Below are positions 48,146 through 57,057 of a stretch of 64,000 nucleotides of DNA, in pieces. Position 1 is the first letter of the stretch; each line of letters opens with the position of its first letter. Origin of the DNA: Hyphomonadaceae bacterium (GTDB taxonomy: Bacteria > Pseudomonadota > Alphaproteobacteria > Caulobacterales > Aquidulcibacteraceae); the NCBI GenBank assembly GCA_016791425.1, contig JAEUMQ010000001.1:313138-377137 (forward strand), written 5' to 3'. Both the position numbers and the translations under genes were made by a program. The notes under the pieces were generated by a model. That model searched no databases and had not been told where the DNA came from. It saw only the letters and a list, made by a program, of their open reading frames with translations.

Positions 48146-48739
48146 ATGGTGACGCTCAACAAGATCGTGACCAAGGCCGGCGACGGCGGCAAGACGCGCC
48201 TCGCCAGCGGCGAGGAAGTGCCGAAGCATTCGCCCCGCGTCGAAGCCTATGGCGCGGTGGACGAGACGAACGCCGCGATCGGCGTCGCGCGCCTGCACAC
48301 GGGCGCGCTGCCGGCGCTCGATGCGATCCTTGCGCGCGTGCAGAACGATCTCTTCGACCTCGGCGCCGACCTGGCGACGCCGGCCAAGAGCGAAGATGGG
48401 CGCGGCGCGCCGCTCGGATACGAGCCGTTGCGCATCCTCGATGCGCAGGTCGATCGTCTCGAGCGCGAGGTGGATGAGGTGAACGCCAGACTCTCGCCGC
48501 TCAATTCCTTCATCCTTCCGGCGGGCGCACCCGCCGCCGCGCATCTGCACCTCGCGCGCACCATCGCGCGCCGCGCCGAGCGCCAGGTGTCGCTCCTGAT
48601 GGAGGATGCGTCCGAGCGCGTGTCGCCCGCGACCCTGAAATACCTGAACCGCCTGTCCGATCTTCTGTTCGTGTGCGCCCGCGCCGCAAACGACGACGGC
48701 GCCGTCGATGTGCTCTGGAAGCCCGGCGCGACGCGCTGA
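48146..48739 (+). CDS. pduO: Cob(I)alamin adenosyltransferase, PduO type
   Basis: A 197-residue enzyme that transfers the adenosyl group of ATP to cob(I)alamin, giving the cofactor of the mutase at the left edge. The N-terminal ATP motif is TKAGDGGKTRLASGEEV (TxxGDxGxT pattern), followed by VEAYGAVDETNAAIG; the C-terminus has RTIARRAERQVSLL and KYLNRLSDLLFVCAR. These blocks define the PduO/MMAB family. I start at MVTLNKIVTKAG with AAAGG upstream. It is probably co-transcribed with the twin-TM gene. An RNA-like structured region follows. Confidence 0.93.
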   Translation: MVTLNKIVTKAGDGGKTRLASGEEVPKHSPRVEAYGAVDETNAAIGVARLHTGALPALDAILARVQNDLFDLGADLATPAKSEDGRGAPLGYEPLRILDAQVDRLEREVDEVNARLSPLNSFILPAGAPAAAHLHLARTIARRAERQVSLLMEDASERVSPATLKYLNRLSDLLFVCARAANDDGAVDVLWKPGATR

Positions 48740-48764
48740 TCGCGTGAGCGGTTATCCGAGAACC

Positions 48765-48915
48765 ACGCGATCCACCGAAGCGGAACAGCCTTCAACACCT
48801 TTGGAGCCCGCCGTCGCGCGCTTGCTGTGCAAGTCCGCACCTCACCCAGCAGGGCGGAGCGCGCGGTCCTCGTGGGGCCTCTGAGGTGCGTTGTAGGCAA
48901 GCGCCGCGCCCCTTG
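48765..48915. ncRNA. Unclassified structured RNA candidate
   Basis: In the 258-base gap two helices nest coaxially: GCGCTTGC (48818-48825) pairs with GCAAGCGC (48897-48904), and inside it GCACCTCA (48837-48844) pairs with TGAGGTGC (48882-48889). Both are perfect 8 bp stems separated by an asymmetric internal loop. I could not match it to SRP RNA, 6S, tmRNA or a cobalamin riboswitch. Strand unknown. A small open frame (63 codons, other strand) covers part of it but has no coding features. Confidence 0.4.
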
Positions 48916-48997
48916 CTAAATCTGACGCCCCAGTCATCGATGGGCCGCGCGCCCGTCATCGACGGGACGGTTCCACGGGTCATTGAGGGGTGACGGC

Positions 48998-49885
48998 ATG
49001 CGGATAGTCTTGGCCATGGCGTTGATCGCGCCGCTGGCGGCGTGCGCGAGTTCCGGCGGCGGCTCCGGACTGTTGATCGAGAGCGATCCGGTCGGCGCCT
49101 CGGTCAGCTCCAGCGCCGGCGCTTCCTGCCCGAGCACGCCCTGCACGCTCTCGCTCGGCGAGGGCGGAGACTTCACCGTTACTGTCGCGAAGGAAGGCTT
49201 CGAGCCTGCCACGCAGAGCATCGTGCGCCAGATCGTCGGCGGCGGCTCCAACGCGACGGTCGCGGGCATGTTCGCCGGCGGGGGGGAGACGCGCTTCAGC
49301 CCGAACCCGGTGCACATCACGCTCCGCCCCGCGACGCAGGGCTATTCCGCCTATCCCGCGCCGCAGACCTACGCCGCCCCAAGCGGCTACCCTGCGCCGA
49401 GCGGCTACCCTGCGCCGGGCGCCCCTCCCGGCGGGGGCGCGCCTCTGAGCAGCCCCTCGCCCGCCTACACCGCTCCGTTGACTCAGGGCGCACCGCTGCA
49501 AACGCCGCCCTATCCCGGGCCCAACGCGCGCGGCCCCACGCCGCAGACATACGCCACCCCGCCCGCCTACGCCGCGCCGCCGCAGGCCTACGCACCGCCG
49601 ACGGCCCCAGCCTATGCGCCGCCCGCGCCGTCCGCCTACGCGCCCCCGGCGCCGCAGGCCTATGCGCCGCCCGCGCCAGGCGCCTACGCCTCGCCGCAGC
49701 AATCCTACGCGCCGACGCCTTATCCGGCGCCGGCTCAGGCCGCGGGTGGCGCAAGCTGCCGGCTCACCGCCGAGAACGTCGCGGGCGGCGCCAAGACGTG
49801 CCTCTACACGTGCAACGGCCAGCCGCACGCCGTGGCCGTGGCGCCGAACGGCGCCTGCGCCTTCAACGTCCCGCCCCCCAATTAA
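48998..49885 (+). CDS. PEGA-domain lipoprotein with tyrosine/proline repeats
   Basis: A 295-residue lipoprotein. Signal peptide with lipobox PLAAC (Cys 15). Residues about 25-110 resemble a PEGA-type surface domain (LLIESDPVGASVSSS, CTLSLGEGGDFTVTVAKEGFEP). Residues about 115-245 are a low-complexity stretch dominated by AYAPP and GYPAP units. A small C-terminal domain holds four cysteines (CRLTAEN, TCLYTCNGQP, ACAF). Start at MRIVLAM with GAGGGG upstream. The repeats could span peptidoglycan or bind a partner; no function is known. Confidence 0.72.
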   Translation: MRIVLAMALIAPLAACASSGGGSGLLIESDPVGASVSSSAGASCPSTPCTLSLGEGGDFTVTVAKEGFEPATQSIVRQIVGGGSNATVAGMFAGGGETRFSPNPVHITLRPATQGYSAYPAPQTYAAPSGYPAPSGYPAPGAPPGGGAPLSSPSPAYTAPLTQGAPLQTPPYPGPNARGPTPQTYATPPAYAAPPQAYAPPTAPAYAPPAPSAYAPPAPQAYAPPAPGAYASPQQSYAPTPYPAPAQAAGGASCRLTAENVAGGAKTCLYTCNGQPHAVAVAPNGACAFNVPPPN

Positions 49886-49956
49886 CGCTGTCGCGCTTTA
49901 GGGTCGCCTGACGGCACGTCCCTTGCGTCGCCGCTCAGGCGAACCAAGGGGCGGCC

Positions 49957-51651
49957 ATGTTCTCGATCACCGCAGCGCCTGCAGCGCCGGCGTCCCGCGC
50001 GGGGGCGCGCCGCCTTGCCGGCGCGCGAGCCCGCGTCGATGCCTGGATGGTCGCCGCCGCGCTCGGCGTCGCCGCGCTCGCCTGCTTCGTCGTCTGGATG
50101 GGCCCCACAACCGTCGCCGCCGCGCCCTGGGACATCTTCGTCCTGCTCGATGGCGGCTGGCGCATGCTGCAGGGGCAAACGCCGAGCACGGACTTCTACA
50201 GCCCCACCGGTCCGCTGATCTATTGGCTCATCGAGCAGGGCATGCGGATCGTCGGTCCGTCCTTCCGGGCCGGCATGGTCGCGAGCCTCATCTTCCTCGC
50301 CGCGATCGCACCGCTCGCCATCTTCGTCTTCTTCCGCAAGTTCGCCTCCCCGCTCGCCTTCCTGCTGACGATCGCGTTCGCCGTGCTTGCGGTCGCCACC
50401 CGCCCGCTCGGCTACGAGCCCGAGCACATGAGCTATCTCATGCCGTACAACCGCATGGGCTGGATCGTGTTCGCCATCCTGTGCGCGCATCTGTTCATGG
50501 GCGATCGCGCACCGGCGAAGCCGCGTGCGGGCGCAGCGGCGCTCTTCTCCGGCGCGCTCGTCGCGCTTCTCTTCCTTGATAAGATCACATTCGCGCTCGG
50601 CGGCCTCGCCGCGCTCGCGTTTGCGCTTGTTCTGCGCCCGCAATTGCGCGCCAAGGCGTGGCTTGCGATCGTCGGCTTCGCAGCGGTGTGCGCCCTTGCC
50701 TGGACCGCGTTCGGCTTTGACATTCCCGCTTACCTCAGCGATCTCGGCATCGCGGCGGCCGCACAGACCTACGACAACCGCATCGAATGCCTGAAGCGCG
50801 TGATCAAGTTCAACGCGCTGCAGGGCGCAGTGCTGACCGCCGCCTGGGTCGCCCTCATCGCCTGGCCGGTGCGTCGCGGCTGGCTCGCTTTCGCCGATGC
50901 GGCGCGCACGACCCTGGCTGTCGGTTTCGTCTTCGGGATGTCGCTGCTCATCTCGATCTTCAACACCACCGAGCTCACGGACATCCCGCACTATCTCGCG
51001 GCGGCGATGCTGGTCGATACCTGGCTCCGCCGCGGGACGGCCGGGCGCCGGCGCACGCGTCTCTCCTATGCCGCCGCGATCGGCGTGCTCATCGCCCTCT
51101 TCACCGCCTTCCCCCGCGACCTCATCGGGTTCGCCAACACCTACGCGGCGATGCCCTATCGCAACGGCGCCGCGCCCGAGAGCCAGCGCTTCGCGTCGCG
51201 CACGTATGGCGATCTCGTCATCCTGCACACGACGAAGAAGGAAGCCGCCTACAGCCGCGCCCACCGGACGCCCGACCAGATCAATGACGGCCTGGCGCTG
51301 CTGCGGGCGCACCTCTCGCCGGACAGCCGCCTCGTCTCGCTGACCCTCGGCAATCCCTTCTCGCTGGCGCTGGAGCTGCCGCCGGCCCGCGGCGCGCCGC
51401 TCTGGCTCGACATCGACACCAACTTCACCCGCGAGAGCCTGCCGCCGCCGGAGCGCATCTTCGGGGACGCGGATTTCGTGATCCATCCGCGGCCCGAGCT
51501 GACCGGCTGCTGCATGGAGACCGTCCACGTCCTGCTCGAGCTCAACGGGCCCTATCTGGAGCGCCGCTTCCTCGAGGTCGGACGCTCCCGCGACTGGATC
51601 CTCCTGAAGCGCCGGCCCGACGCCGGAGCGGCCGTCCTCCAGCCGCATTGA
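49957..51651 (+). CDS. Polytopic membrane protein, glycosyltransferase-like
   Basis: A 564-residue protein with about ten hydrophobic helices in residues 28-370 and a periplasmic C-terminal domain (about 375-560). Early DGGWRMLQGQTPSTDFYSPTGP resembles the acidic first loop of GT-C/ArnT-like glycosyltransferases that use polyprenyl-linked sugars, where Asp/Glu residues are catalytic. That is similarity of layout only; no family is certain. Two adjacent cysteines occur late (TGCCMETV). Likely acts on envelope glycans if the call is right. Stands alone; etfB follows after 90 bases. Confidence 0.6.
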   Translation: MFSITAAPAAPASRAGARRLAGARARVDAWMVAAALGVAALACFVVWMGPTTVAAAPWDIFVLLDGGWRMLQGQTPSTDFYSPTGPLIYWLIEQGMRIVGPSFRAGMVASLIFLAAIAPLAIFVFFRKFASPLAFLLTIAFAVLAVATRPLGYEPEHMSYLMPYNRMGWIVFAILCAHLFMGDRAPAKPRAGAAALFSGALVALLFLDKITFALGGLAALAFALVLRPQLRAKAWLAIVGFAAVCALAWTAFGFDIPAYLSDLGIAAAAQTYDNRIECLKRVIKFNALQGAVLTAAWVALIAWPVRRGWLAFADAARTTLAVGFVFGMSLLISIFNTTELTDIPHYLAAAMLVDTWLRRGTAGRRRTRLSYAAAIGVLIALFTAFPRDLIGFANTYAAMPYRNGAAPESQRFASRTYGDLVILHTTKKEAAYSRAHRTPDQINDGLALLRAHLSPDSRLVSLTLGNPFSLALELPPARGAPLWLDIDTNFTRESLPPPERIFGDADFVIHPRPELTGCCMETVHVLLELNGPYLERRFLEVGRSRDWILLKRRPDAGAAVLQPH

Positions 51652-51741
51652 CGCGGCCGACGACGCGGCTAGTGTCCGCCCCGCTCCTTTAGAAGCGCTT
51701 TGTTTCCGTCGCGGCAGCCGCGGTTGAGGATAAAAATCGCC

Positions 51742-52506
51742 ATGAAGATCATCGTGCCCGTGAAGCGGGTGCTCGATTACAATTTGAAGGTTCGGGTGAA
51801 GGGCGACGGCTCGGGCGTCGATCTCGCGAACATGAAGATGTCGATGAACCCGTTCGATGAGATCGCGGTCGAAGAAGCGGTGCGGATGAAGGAAGGCGGC
51901 GGCGGGCACAGCCCTGGGTCCGCGACCGAGATCATCGCGGTCTCCATCGGCCCTGACCAGGCGCAGGAGACGCTGCGCACCGCGCTCGCGATGGGCGCCG
52001 ATCGCGGCATCCTGGTGAAGGCCGAAGGCGAAGTGGAGCCGCTGGCCGTCGCCAAGCTCCTGAAGGCGATCTGCGACGCCGAGAAGCCCGGCCTCGTCAT
52101 CCTCGGCAAGCAGGCCATCGACGACGATTCCAGCCAGACCGGCCAGATGCTCGCCGCGCTGCTCGATTGGCCGCAGGCCACGTTCGCCTCCAAGATCGCG
52201 CTCAACGGCGCCAAGGCGAACGTGACGCGCGAGGTCGATGGCGGCTTGCAGACGATCGCTGTCGATCTGCCGGCCATCGTCACCACGGACCTGCGCCTGA
52301 ACGAGCCGCGCTACGCGTCGCTGCCGAACATCATGAAGGCGAAGAAGAAGCCGATCGACGTGAAGACCCCGGCCGATCTCGGCGTCGATGTGAGCCCGCG
52401 CCTCGCAGTGGTGAAGGTGGCCGATCCGCCGAAGCGCAAAGGCGGCGTGAAGGTCAAGACGGCCGCGGAATTGGTTGCGGGCCTGAAAGCGGCGGGGGTG
52501 ATCTAA
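51742..52506 (+). CDS. etfB: Electron transfer flavoprotein, beta subunit
   Basis: A 254-residue AMP-binding subunit of ETF, which carries electrons from acyl-CoA dehydrogenases to ETF:ubiquinone oxidoreductase. It begins [19 protein letters not shown] and contains [14 protein letters not shown], the AMP-site region [16 protein letters not shown] and the beta-subunit signature [13 protein letters not shown] start at MKIIVPV, as in homologues. It runs into etfA with one base between the stop and start, so the two subunits are made together. Confidence 0.96.
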   Translation: MKIIVPVKRVLDYNLKVRVKGDGSGVDLANMKMSMNPFDEIAVEEAVRMKEGGGGHSPGSATEIIAVSIGPDQAQETLRTALAMGADRGILVKAEGEVEPLAVAKLLKAICDAEKPGLVILGKQAIDDDSSQTGQMLAALLDWPQATFASKIALNGAKANVTREVDGGLQTIAVDLPAIVTTDLRLNEPRYASLPNIMKAKKKPIDVKTPADLGVDVSPRLAVVKVADPPKRKGGVKVKTAAELVAGLKAAGVI

Positions 52507-52507
52507 G

Positions 52508-53452
52508 ATGGCAGTTCTCGTCGTCGCCGAACACGACAACGCGTCCGTGAAGGACGCCACCAACAAGGTCGTCGCCGCCGCCGCCGCGATTGGCGGCGAT
52601 GTGGATGTGCTCGTCGCGGGCTCGAACGCGGGCGGCGCGGCCGCCGCAGCCGCCAAGATCGCCGGCGTCCGCAAGGTGCTGCATGCCGACGGCGCGCCGT
52701 TCGCCGCCCAGCTGGCCGAAGCGCTTGAAGCGCTGATCGTGCCGCTGATGGCCAATTACGACGCCGTGCTCTTTCCTGCCTCCACCACCGGCAAGAACGC
52801 AGCGCCGCGCGTCGCCGCCAAGCTCGACGTGATGCAGATCTCCGGCGTCTCCGCGATCGAAGCGCCCGACACGTTCGTGCGCCCGATCTATGCCGGCAAC
52901 GCGATGCTGACGGTGAAGTCGAAGGACGCCAAGAAGGTGCTGACCGTGCTGCCGACCGCGTTCAAGGCGGCGGCCGACACCGGCTCGGCGCAGGTCGAGG
53001 CCGTTGCCGCTCCTGCCGGCCCGTTCAAGTCGGCGTTCGTCTCCGACGAGATCGCCGCGCTGGAGCGCCCCGAGCTCACCGCCGCCAAGCGCGTCGTGTC
53101 CGGCGGCCGCGCGCTGGGCTCCTCCGAGGAGTTCCACCGCGTGCTCGAACCGCTCGCCGACAAGCTGGGCGCTGCGATCGGCGCCTCGCGCGCGGCGGTG
53201 GACGCCGGCTACGCCCCGAACGATTTCCAGGTCGGCCAGACCGGCAAGATGGTCGCCCCCGAGCTCTATGTCGCGATCGGCATCTCCGGCGCGATCCAGC
53301 ACCTCGCCGGCATGAAGGATTCCAAGGTCATCGTCGCCATCAACAAGGACGAGGAGGCGCCGATCTTCCAGATCGCCGATTTCGGCCTCGTCGGCGATTA
53401 CCGGGTCCTGGTGCCGCAGCTGCTGGAGGAGCTGGGCAAGGCCGGCGTCTGA
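52508..53452 (+). CDS. etfA: Electron transfer flavoprotein, alpha subunit
   Basis: A 314-residue FAD-binding subunit. The C-terminal domain carries the ETF-alpha signature: [43 protein letters not shown] and [22 protein letters not shown]. The N-terminal half matches the ETF fold ([16 protein letters not shown]). Preceded by etfB with ribosome signal AAGATG region overlapping its end. The downstream hydroxybutyryl-CoA dehydrogenase gene completes an acyl-CoA metabolism cluster, 135 bases away. Confidence 0.96.
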   Translation: MAVLVVAEHDNASVKDATNKVVAAAAAIGGDVDVLVAGSNAGGAAAAAAKIAGVRKVLHADGAPFAAQLAEALEALIVPLMANYDAVLFPASTTGKNAAPRVAAKLDVMQISGVSAIEAPDTFVRPIYAGNAMLTVKSKDAKKVLTVLPTAFKAAADTGSAQVEAVAAPAGPFKSAFVSDEIAALERPELTAAKRVVSGGRALGSSEEFHRVLEPLADKLGAAIGASRAAVDAGYAPNDFQVGQTGKMVAPELYVAIGISGAIQHLAGMKDSKVIVAINKDEEAPIFQIADFGLVGDYRVLVPQLLEELGKAGV

Positions 53453-53587
53453 GCGAACCAAGCCCCCTTTGAGAATCCGGCTTTGCTGCACTGCACCATC
53501 AGTGTTATATGATCTTAATGTGCCGGCCCGCCGGCAGAGCCATGCCGGCTGAACCGGCCACGAACCCGCCTGGGAGAGCGCCCGCTG

Positions 53588-54475
53588 GTGAGCATCCCCA
53601 ATGAAATCAAGACGATCGGCATCGTCGGCGCCGGTCAGATGGGCAATGGGATCGCCCATGTGTGCGCCGTAGCCGGTTACGATGTCCTGCTGAACGACCA
53701 AGATCCCACCCGCATCGACGCCGCCCTGGGAATCATCGAGCGCAACATGGCCCGCCAGGCCGCCAAGGGCGCGCTCGCCGACCGCGACATGAAGGACGCC
53801 CTCGGCCGGATCGCCAAGGCGCCCAGGCTCGCCGACTTCGCCGCCTGCGACCTGGCCATCGAATCCGCGGCCGAAGACGAGAGCGTAAAGCGCAAGATCT
53901 TCGCCGACCTCAACGGGATCATGCGCACCGAGGCGATGCTGGCCACCAACACCTCGTCGATCTCGATCACGCGCCTCGCCGCCGCGACCGAACGGCCCGA
54001 CAGGTTCATCGGCCTGCATTTCATGAATCCGGCGCCTCTGATGAAGCTCGTCGAGCTCATCCGCGGCCTCGCCACGAGCCAGGAAACCTACGAGACCGCG
54101 CTGCGCTTCGTGGAGAGCCTGGGCAAGACCGCCGCGAACGCGGAGGATTTCCCCGCCTTCATCGTCAACCGCGTGCTCATCCCGATGATCAACGAAGCCG
54201 TCTACACCCTCTATGAGGGCGTGGGCTCGGTGGAGGCGATCGATAAGGCGATGCGCCTCGGCGCCAATCATCCGATGGGGCCGCTGGAGCTTGCCGACTT
54301 CATCGGCTTGGACACCTGCCTTGCGATCATGCAGGTGCTGAACGAGGGGCTTGCCGACACCAAGTACCGCCCCTGCCCGCTGCTGGTGAAATACGTCGAG
54401 GCCGGCTGGCTCGGGAAGAAGTCGCAGCGCGGCTTCTACGATTATCGCGGCGACAAGCCGATGCCGACGCGCTGA
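53588..54475 (+). CDS. hbd: 3-hydroxybutyryl-CoA dehydrogenase
   Basis: A 295-residue NAD(P)-dependent enzyme that interconverts 3-hydroxybutyryl-CoA and acetoacetyl-CoA. The Rossmann motif GIVGAGQMGNGIAHVCA opens it; the catalytic His is in IGLHFMNPAPLMKLVE; the C-terminal domain has FIVNRVLIPMINEA and GANHPMGPLELADFIG. GTG 53588 starts the frame. The product would feed polyhydroxybutyrate, beta-oxidation or the ethylmalonyl-CoA pathway, consistent with the mutase and ETF in this window. A GC-rich hairpin with TTCTTC follows. Confidence 0.93.
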   Translation: MSIPNEIKTIGIVGAGQMGNGIAHVCAVAGYDVLLNDQDPTRIDAALGIIERNMARQAAKGALADRDMKDALGRIAKAPRLADFAACDLAIESAAEDESVKRKIFADLNGIMRTEAMLATNTSSISITRLAAATERPDRFIGLHFMNPAPLMKLVELIRGLATSQETYETALRFVESLGKTAANAEDFPAFIVNRVLIPMINEAVYTLYEGVGSVEAIDKAMRLGANHPMGPLELADFIGLDTCLAIMQVLNEGLADTKYRPCPLLVKYVEAGWLGKKSQRGFYDYRGDKPMPTR

Positions 54476-54536
54476 TTTCAGCTGCAGCACGGAGCGCCCC
54501 ATGGGCGGCTTCTTCAATTTGATGCGTCAAACGCGC

Positions 54537-54547
54537 TATATCGCGCC
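54537..54547 (+). promoter_or_regulatory. CTATAT-type -10 directly before a leaderless start
   Basis: TATATC (54537-54542, within GCTATATCGCG) ends 5 bases before the ATG at 54548, so the transcript should begin at the start codon. No clear -35 partner or Shine-Dalgarno sequence is present. Confidence 0.35.
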
Positions 54548-55198
54548 ATGAGCATCGTCTGTTATGTGCTGCGCGCGCCATCCGCTGTCATCGCGCAGGT
54601 GCGCGCCGACCACGATCTTCTCGCCGGCGTGACGCAACACGCGTCGCAATCCATCTGGAACGCGCACTTCGAAGCGACGCTGAAACGCCTCGCGCCGGAG
54701 GAAGCCGCGACGATGCGCAAAGAGCGCGATGACGCCATGAAGAAAATGCGCGCCATGCCCGACCTCGCCGCCGAGTTCGAACGCCTCGCCGCAGCACAGA
54801 AACGCGCCGCAGCGCTGAACGTCGCCGAGGCGCTCTGCCTCGATAAGCAATGGCACATCCTGCACTTCGCGCTCACCGGCAGCTCCGGCCTCACCGGCGA
54901 ACCGGCCGATGCGCTGATGTCCGGCGAAGAGGTCGGCGCCGACGCCGGTTACGGTCCGCCGCGCGTGCACGACCCGGATGCTGCGCGCGCGTTCGCAGAC
55001 TTTCTCGCAGCGCAGGATTTCGCCGCGCTGCTCGCGCGCGCCGGACCGGACGCAATGAAAGAAGCCCGTCTCTATGGCGCTCCCGGCGCCATTGATGAAC
55101 TTCTTGCAACGATGCTTTCGGACGATTTCGTCCGTCTTCGCGATTATACTGCGCATGCGCGCGATCGCGGCGAAGGCATGATCACGTGGCTTGCCTGA
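54548..55198 (+). CDS. DUF1877/YfbM-family protein
   Basis: A 216-residue protein of the YfbM/DUF1877 family, of unknown function. The family block LDKQWHILHFALTG (residues about 97-110), with the conserved Trp-His pair, is clear, and the C-terminal part (EARLYGAPGAIDELLATML) also fits. No transmembrane helix or signal peptide, so presumably cytosolic. Transcription may be leaderless from the -10 directly before the ATG. Single gene between hbd and the TPR lipoprotein. Confidence 0.8.
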   Translation: MSIVCYVLRAPSAVIAQVRADHDLLAGVTQHASQSIWNAHFEATLKRLAPEEAATMRKERDDAMKKMRAMPDLAAEFERLAAAQKRAAALNVAEALCLDKQWHILHFALTGSSGLTGEPADALMSGEEVGADAGYGPPRVHDPDAARAFADFLAAQDFAALLARAGPDAMKEARLYGAPGAIDELLATMLSDDFVRLRDYTAHARDRGEGMITWLA

Positions 55199-55405
55199 CT
55201 GTCTGGCGCGAGCACGGAGCATTCTCCACAGCTTCGTGCAATCGAGGAAACGTCGCGAAACCAGCCTGATAGCGCGCGGCGCGTCGCAAGCCCGCGACCG
55301 ATTAGCGACGAGCGACTCTCTCTTCCGCATGCGAAGTGCTATGCCGCCGCCCAACGACGGCCGTGCGCGAGGCGCGACGGCTGAGCTTCCTTGGGAGGTG
55401 GACTA

Positions 55406-56968
55406 ATGCGCACACAATTACTCGCAGCCGCAGCAATCGCGTGCTTCGCGCTGGCCGGATGCCAATCGACGCAAACCGCCGCTGTGGCGCCGCCGGTTGC
55501 TGAAGCGCCCGCGCCGATCGCCTATCTCGACTTTCCCGTGAACACCGCTTCGGCTGAAGCGCGCACGCACTTCAATGCCGGGCTCGCCAAGCTCGATCTG
55601 CAGGACAATCTGGCCGCCAACCGCGAATTCAAGGCCGCAGTCGCCGCCGATCCGAACTTCGCGCTTGCGCATCTTTATGTCGGCTTCTCCGGCAATTCGA
55701 CGGAGGAATTCGCCTCCAACCTGGCCGCCGCGCGTCAGCATGAAGCGACCGCCTCGCGGGCCGAGCAGCTGGTGATCCAGAACGCGCAGAACACGTTCGA
55801 CAACAATTTCGACGCCGCGCTCGCCAACACCCAGGCGCTGGTCAGCGAGAACCCGCAGAGCGGACGCGCGCTTATCCTGCACGCGCTCAACCTCGAAGGC
55901 CTCAACCGCGTCGCCGACGCGCGTGCGACCTGGGAGAGCGCCCTGCGTGTCGCACCGCGCGTGACCGGCGTCGCGATCCTCGCCGGCAACGATTACCTGA
56001 CTCTCGCGCCGAAGGACTTCAACCGGGCCGAAAGCCTCTTCCAGCAGGCCGTCGCGCTCTCGCCTGAAGCAGGCGCGCCTTATGATTTCCTCGGCGATGC
56101 GCACCGCGCGCAGAACAAGCTGGAGGACGCCCGCCGCGACTACACGATGGCCGCCGAGCGCGATCCGCAGAACGGCCTCATGCTGCAGCAGCGCGGCCAC
56201 GTGAACTCCTTCCTCGGCAATTACGCCGAGGCGCGCGCCGATTACGATCGCGCGGTCGCGTTGGAGGATGCGCGCGGCTCGAACCTGGGGCCGACCTACG
56301 CGGTCTATCGGTCGTATGTGAGCATCTACGAAGGCAAGCCGGACGACGCGATCACCGAGCTTCGCGCGCTCATCGCGCGGGTCGATGCCACGAACATGGA
56401 AGGCAAGGCCGACCTGAAGAACTTCGCGCTCACCAACATCGCGCAGATCGCGACCAATTACGGTCGCTATCGCATCGCCCAGACGGCGATCGACGAATTG
56501 GCCGCCAATTCGAGCGCGCAGGCGCAGGCCACCGGCAACCAGAACTTCGTCCGCACGCAGCAGGCGAACGTGGTGTTCCAGCGCGGCATGCTGGCGGCCC
56601 GTCGCGGCCAGCAGGCGACCGCCCGCCGGCTCGCGGCGCAGTATGCGACGCTGGTCGCGCCCGACGCCAATCCGCGCAAGCTGGAGCCGATGCACGAAGT
56701 GCTCGGGCTCGCGGCCTTCCAGCGCCGCGACTATCGCACGGCCGAAGCCGAGCTCGCGCAGGCGAACCCGAACGACATCTATGTTCGCTATCACCGTGCG
56801 GTGGCGCAGGCCGAGCTTGGCCAGAGCGAGGCTAACGCGACCTTCGCCGCGCTCGCAGTGCACAATTTCAACGATCCGAACTGGGCGATGGTCCGCCCCG
56901 ACGTGCTCGCGCGCGTGCACCCCGAGCAGCGCCAGACGCTGACCCAGCCGGCGCCTGCGCCGCGCTGA
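55406..56968 (+). CDS. Large TPR-repeat lipoprotein
   Basis: A 520-residue lipoprotein with signal MRTQLLAAAAIACFALAGC (lipobox ALAGC). The mature part is almost entirely TPR-like helical repeats (ARTHFNAGLAKLDLQDNLAANREF; APYDFLGDAHRAQNKLEDARRDY; MLQQRGHVNSFLGNYAEARADY, each quoted in part), ending in a Pro/Ala tail. Such proteins act as scaffolds at the outer membrane. I started at ATG 55406, with TGGGAGG ahead; the frame is open five codons earlier. It is followed by strong hairpins. Confidence 0.75.
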   Translation: MRTQLLAAAAIACFALAGCQSTQTAAVAPPVAEAPAPIAYLDFPVNTASAEARTHFNAGLAKLDLQDNLAANREFKAAVAADPNFALAHLYVGFSGNSTEEFASNLAAARQHEATASRAEQLVIQNAQNTFDNNFDAALANTQALVSENPQSGRALILHALNLEGLNRVADARATWESALRVAPRVTGVAILAGNDYLTLAPKDFNRAESLFQQAVALSPEAGAPYDFLGDAHRAQNKLEDARRDYTMAAERDPQNGLMLQQRGHVNSFLGNYAEARADYDRAVALEDARGSNLGPTYAVYRSYVSIYEGKPDDAITELRALIARVDATNMEGKADLKNFALTNIAQIATNYGRYRIAQTAIDELAANSSAQAQATGNQNFVRTQQANVVFQRGMLAARRGQQATARRLAAQYATLVAPDANPRKLEPMHEVLGLAAFQRRDYRTAEAELAQANPNDIYVRYHRAVAQAELGQSEANATFAALAVHNFNDPNWAMVRPDVLARVHPEQRQTLTQPAPAPR

Positions 56969-56982
56969 TCGGGACTTGGATA

Positions 56983-57003
56983 CTGCCGGCTTCCGGCCGG
57001 CAG
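56983..57003 (+). terminator. Hairpin after the TPR lipoprotein gene
   Basis: CTGCCGGC / GCCGGCAG stem with a TTCCG loop, 15 bases after the stop. It has no T tract and lies just before a stronger terminator. Confidence 0.5.
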
Positions 57004-57009
57004 CATTTC

Positions 57010-57038
57010 GGGCGCGGCTTCGGCCGCGCCCTTTCTTT
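57010..57038. terminator. Strong terminator, possibly bidirectional
   Basis: GGGCGCGGC-TTCG-GCCGCGCCC (57010-57031) with a UUCG tetraloop, followed by TTTCTTTTC. It serves the rightward lipoprotein gene and lies 20 bases beyond the stop of the leftward dioxygenase gene. Confidence 0.85.
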
Positions 57039-57057
57039 TCCGACGACGCGGCGTGTC

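Noticed and set aside
48765-48915. Identification of the structured region as SRP RNA, 6S RNA, tmRNA or a cobalamin riboswitch
   Set aside because: I could not find the SRP GGTCAGG..GGAAGGNAGCAGCC loop, a tmRNA tag frame, a 6S-like open bubble or the B12-box; kept as unclassified.
48792-48983. A 63-codon open frame on the minus strand
   Set aside because: No ribosome site, Arg/Pro-rich translation, and it covers paired RNA-like stems.
49882-52755. A 957-codon open frame on the minus strand
   Set aside because: Antisense to the membrane protein gene and etfB; Arg/Gly/Ala shadow composition.
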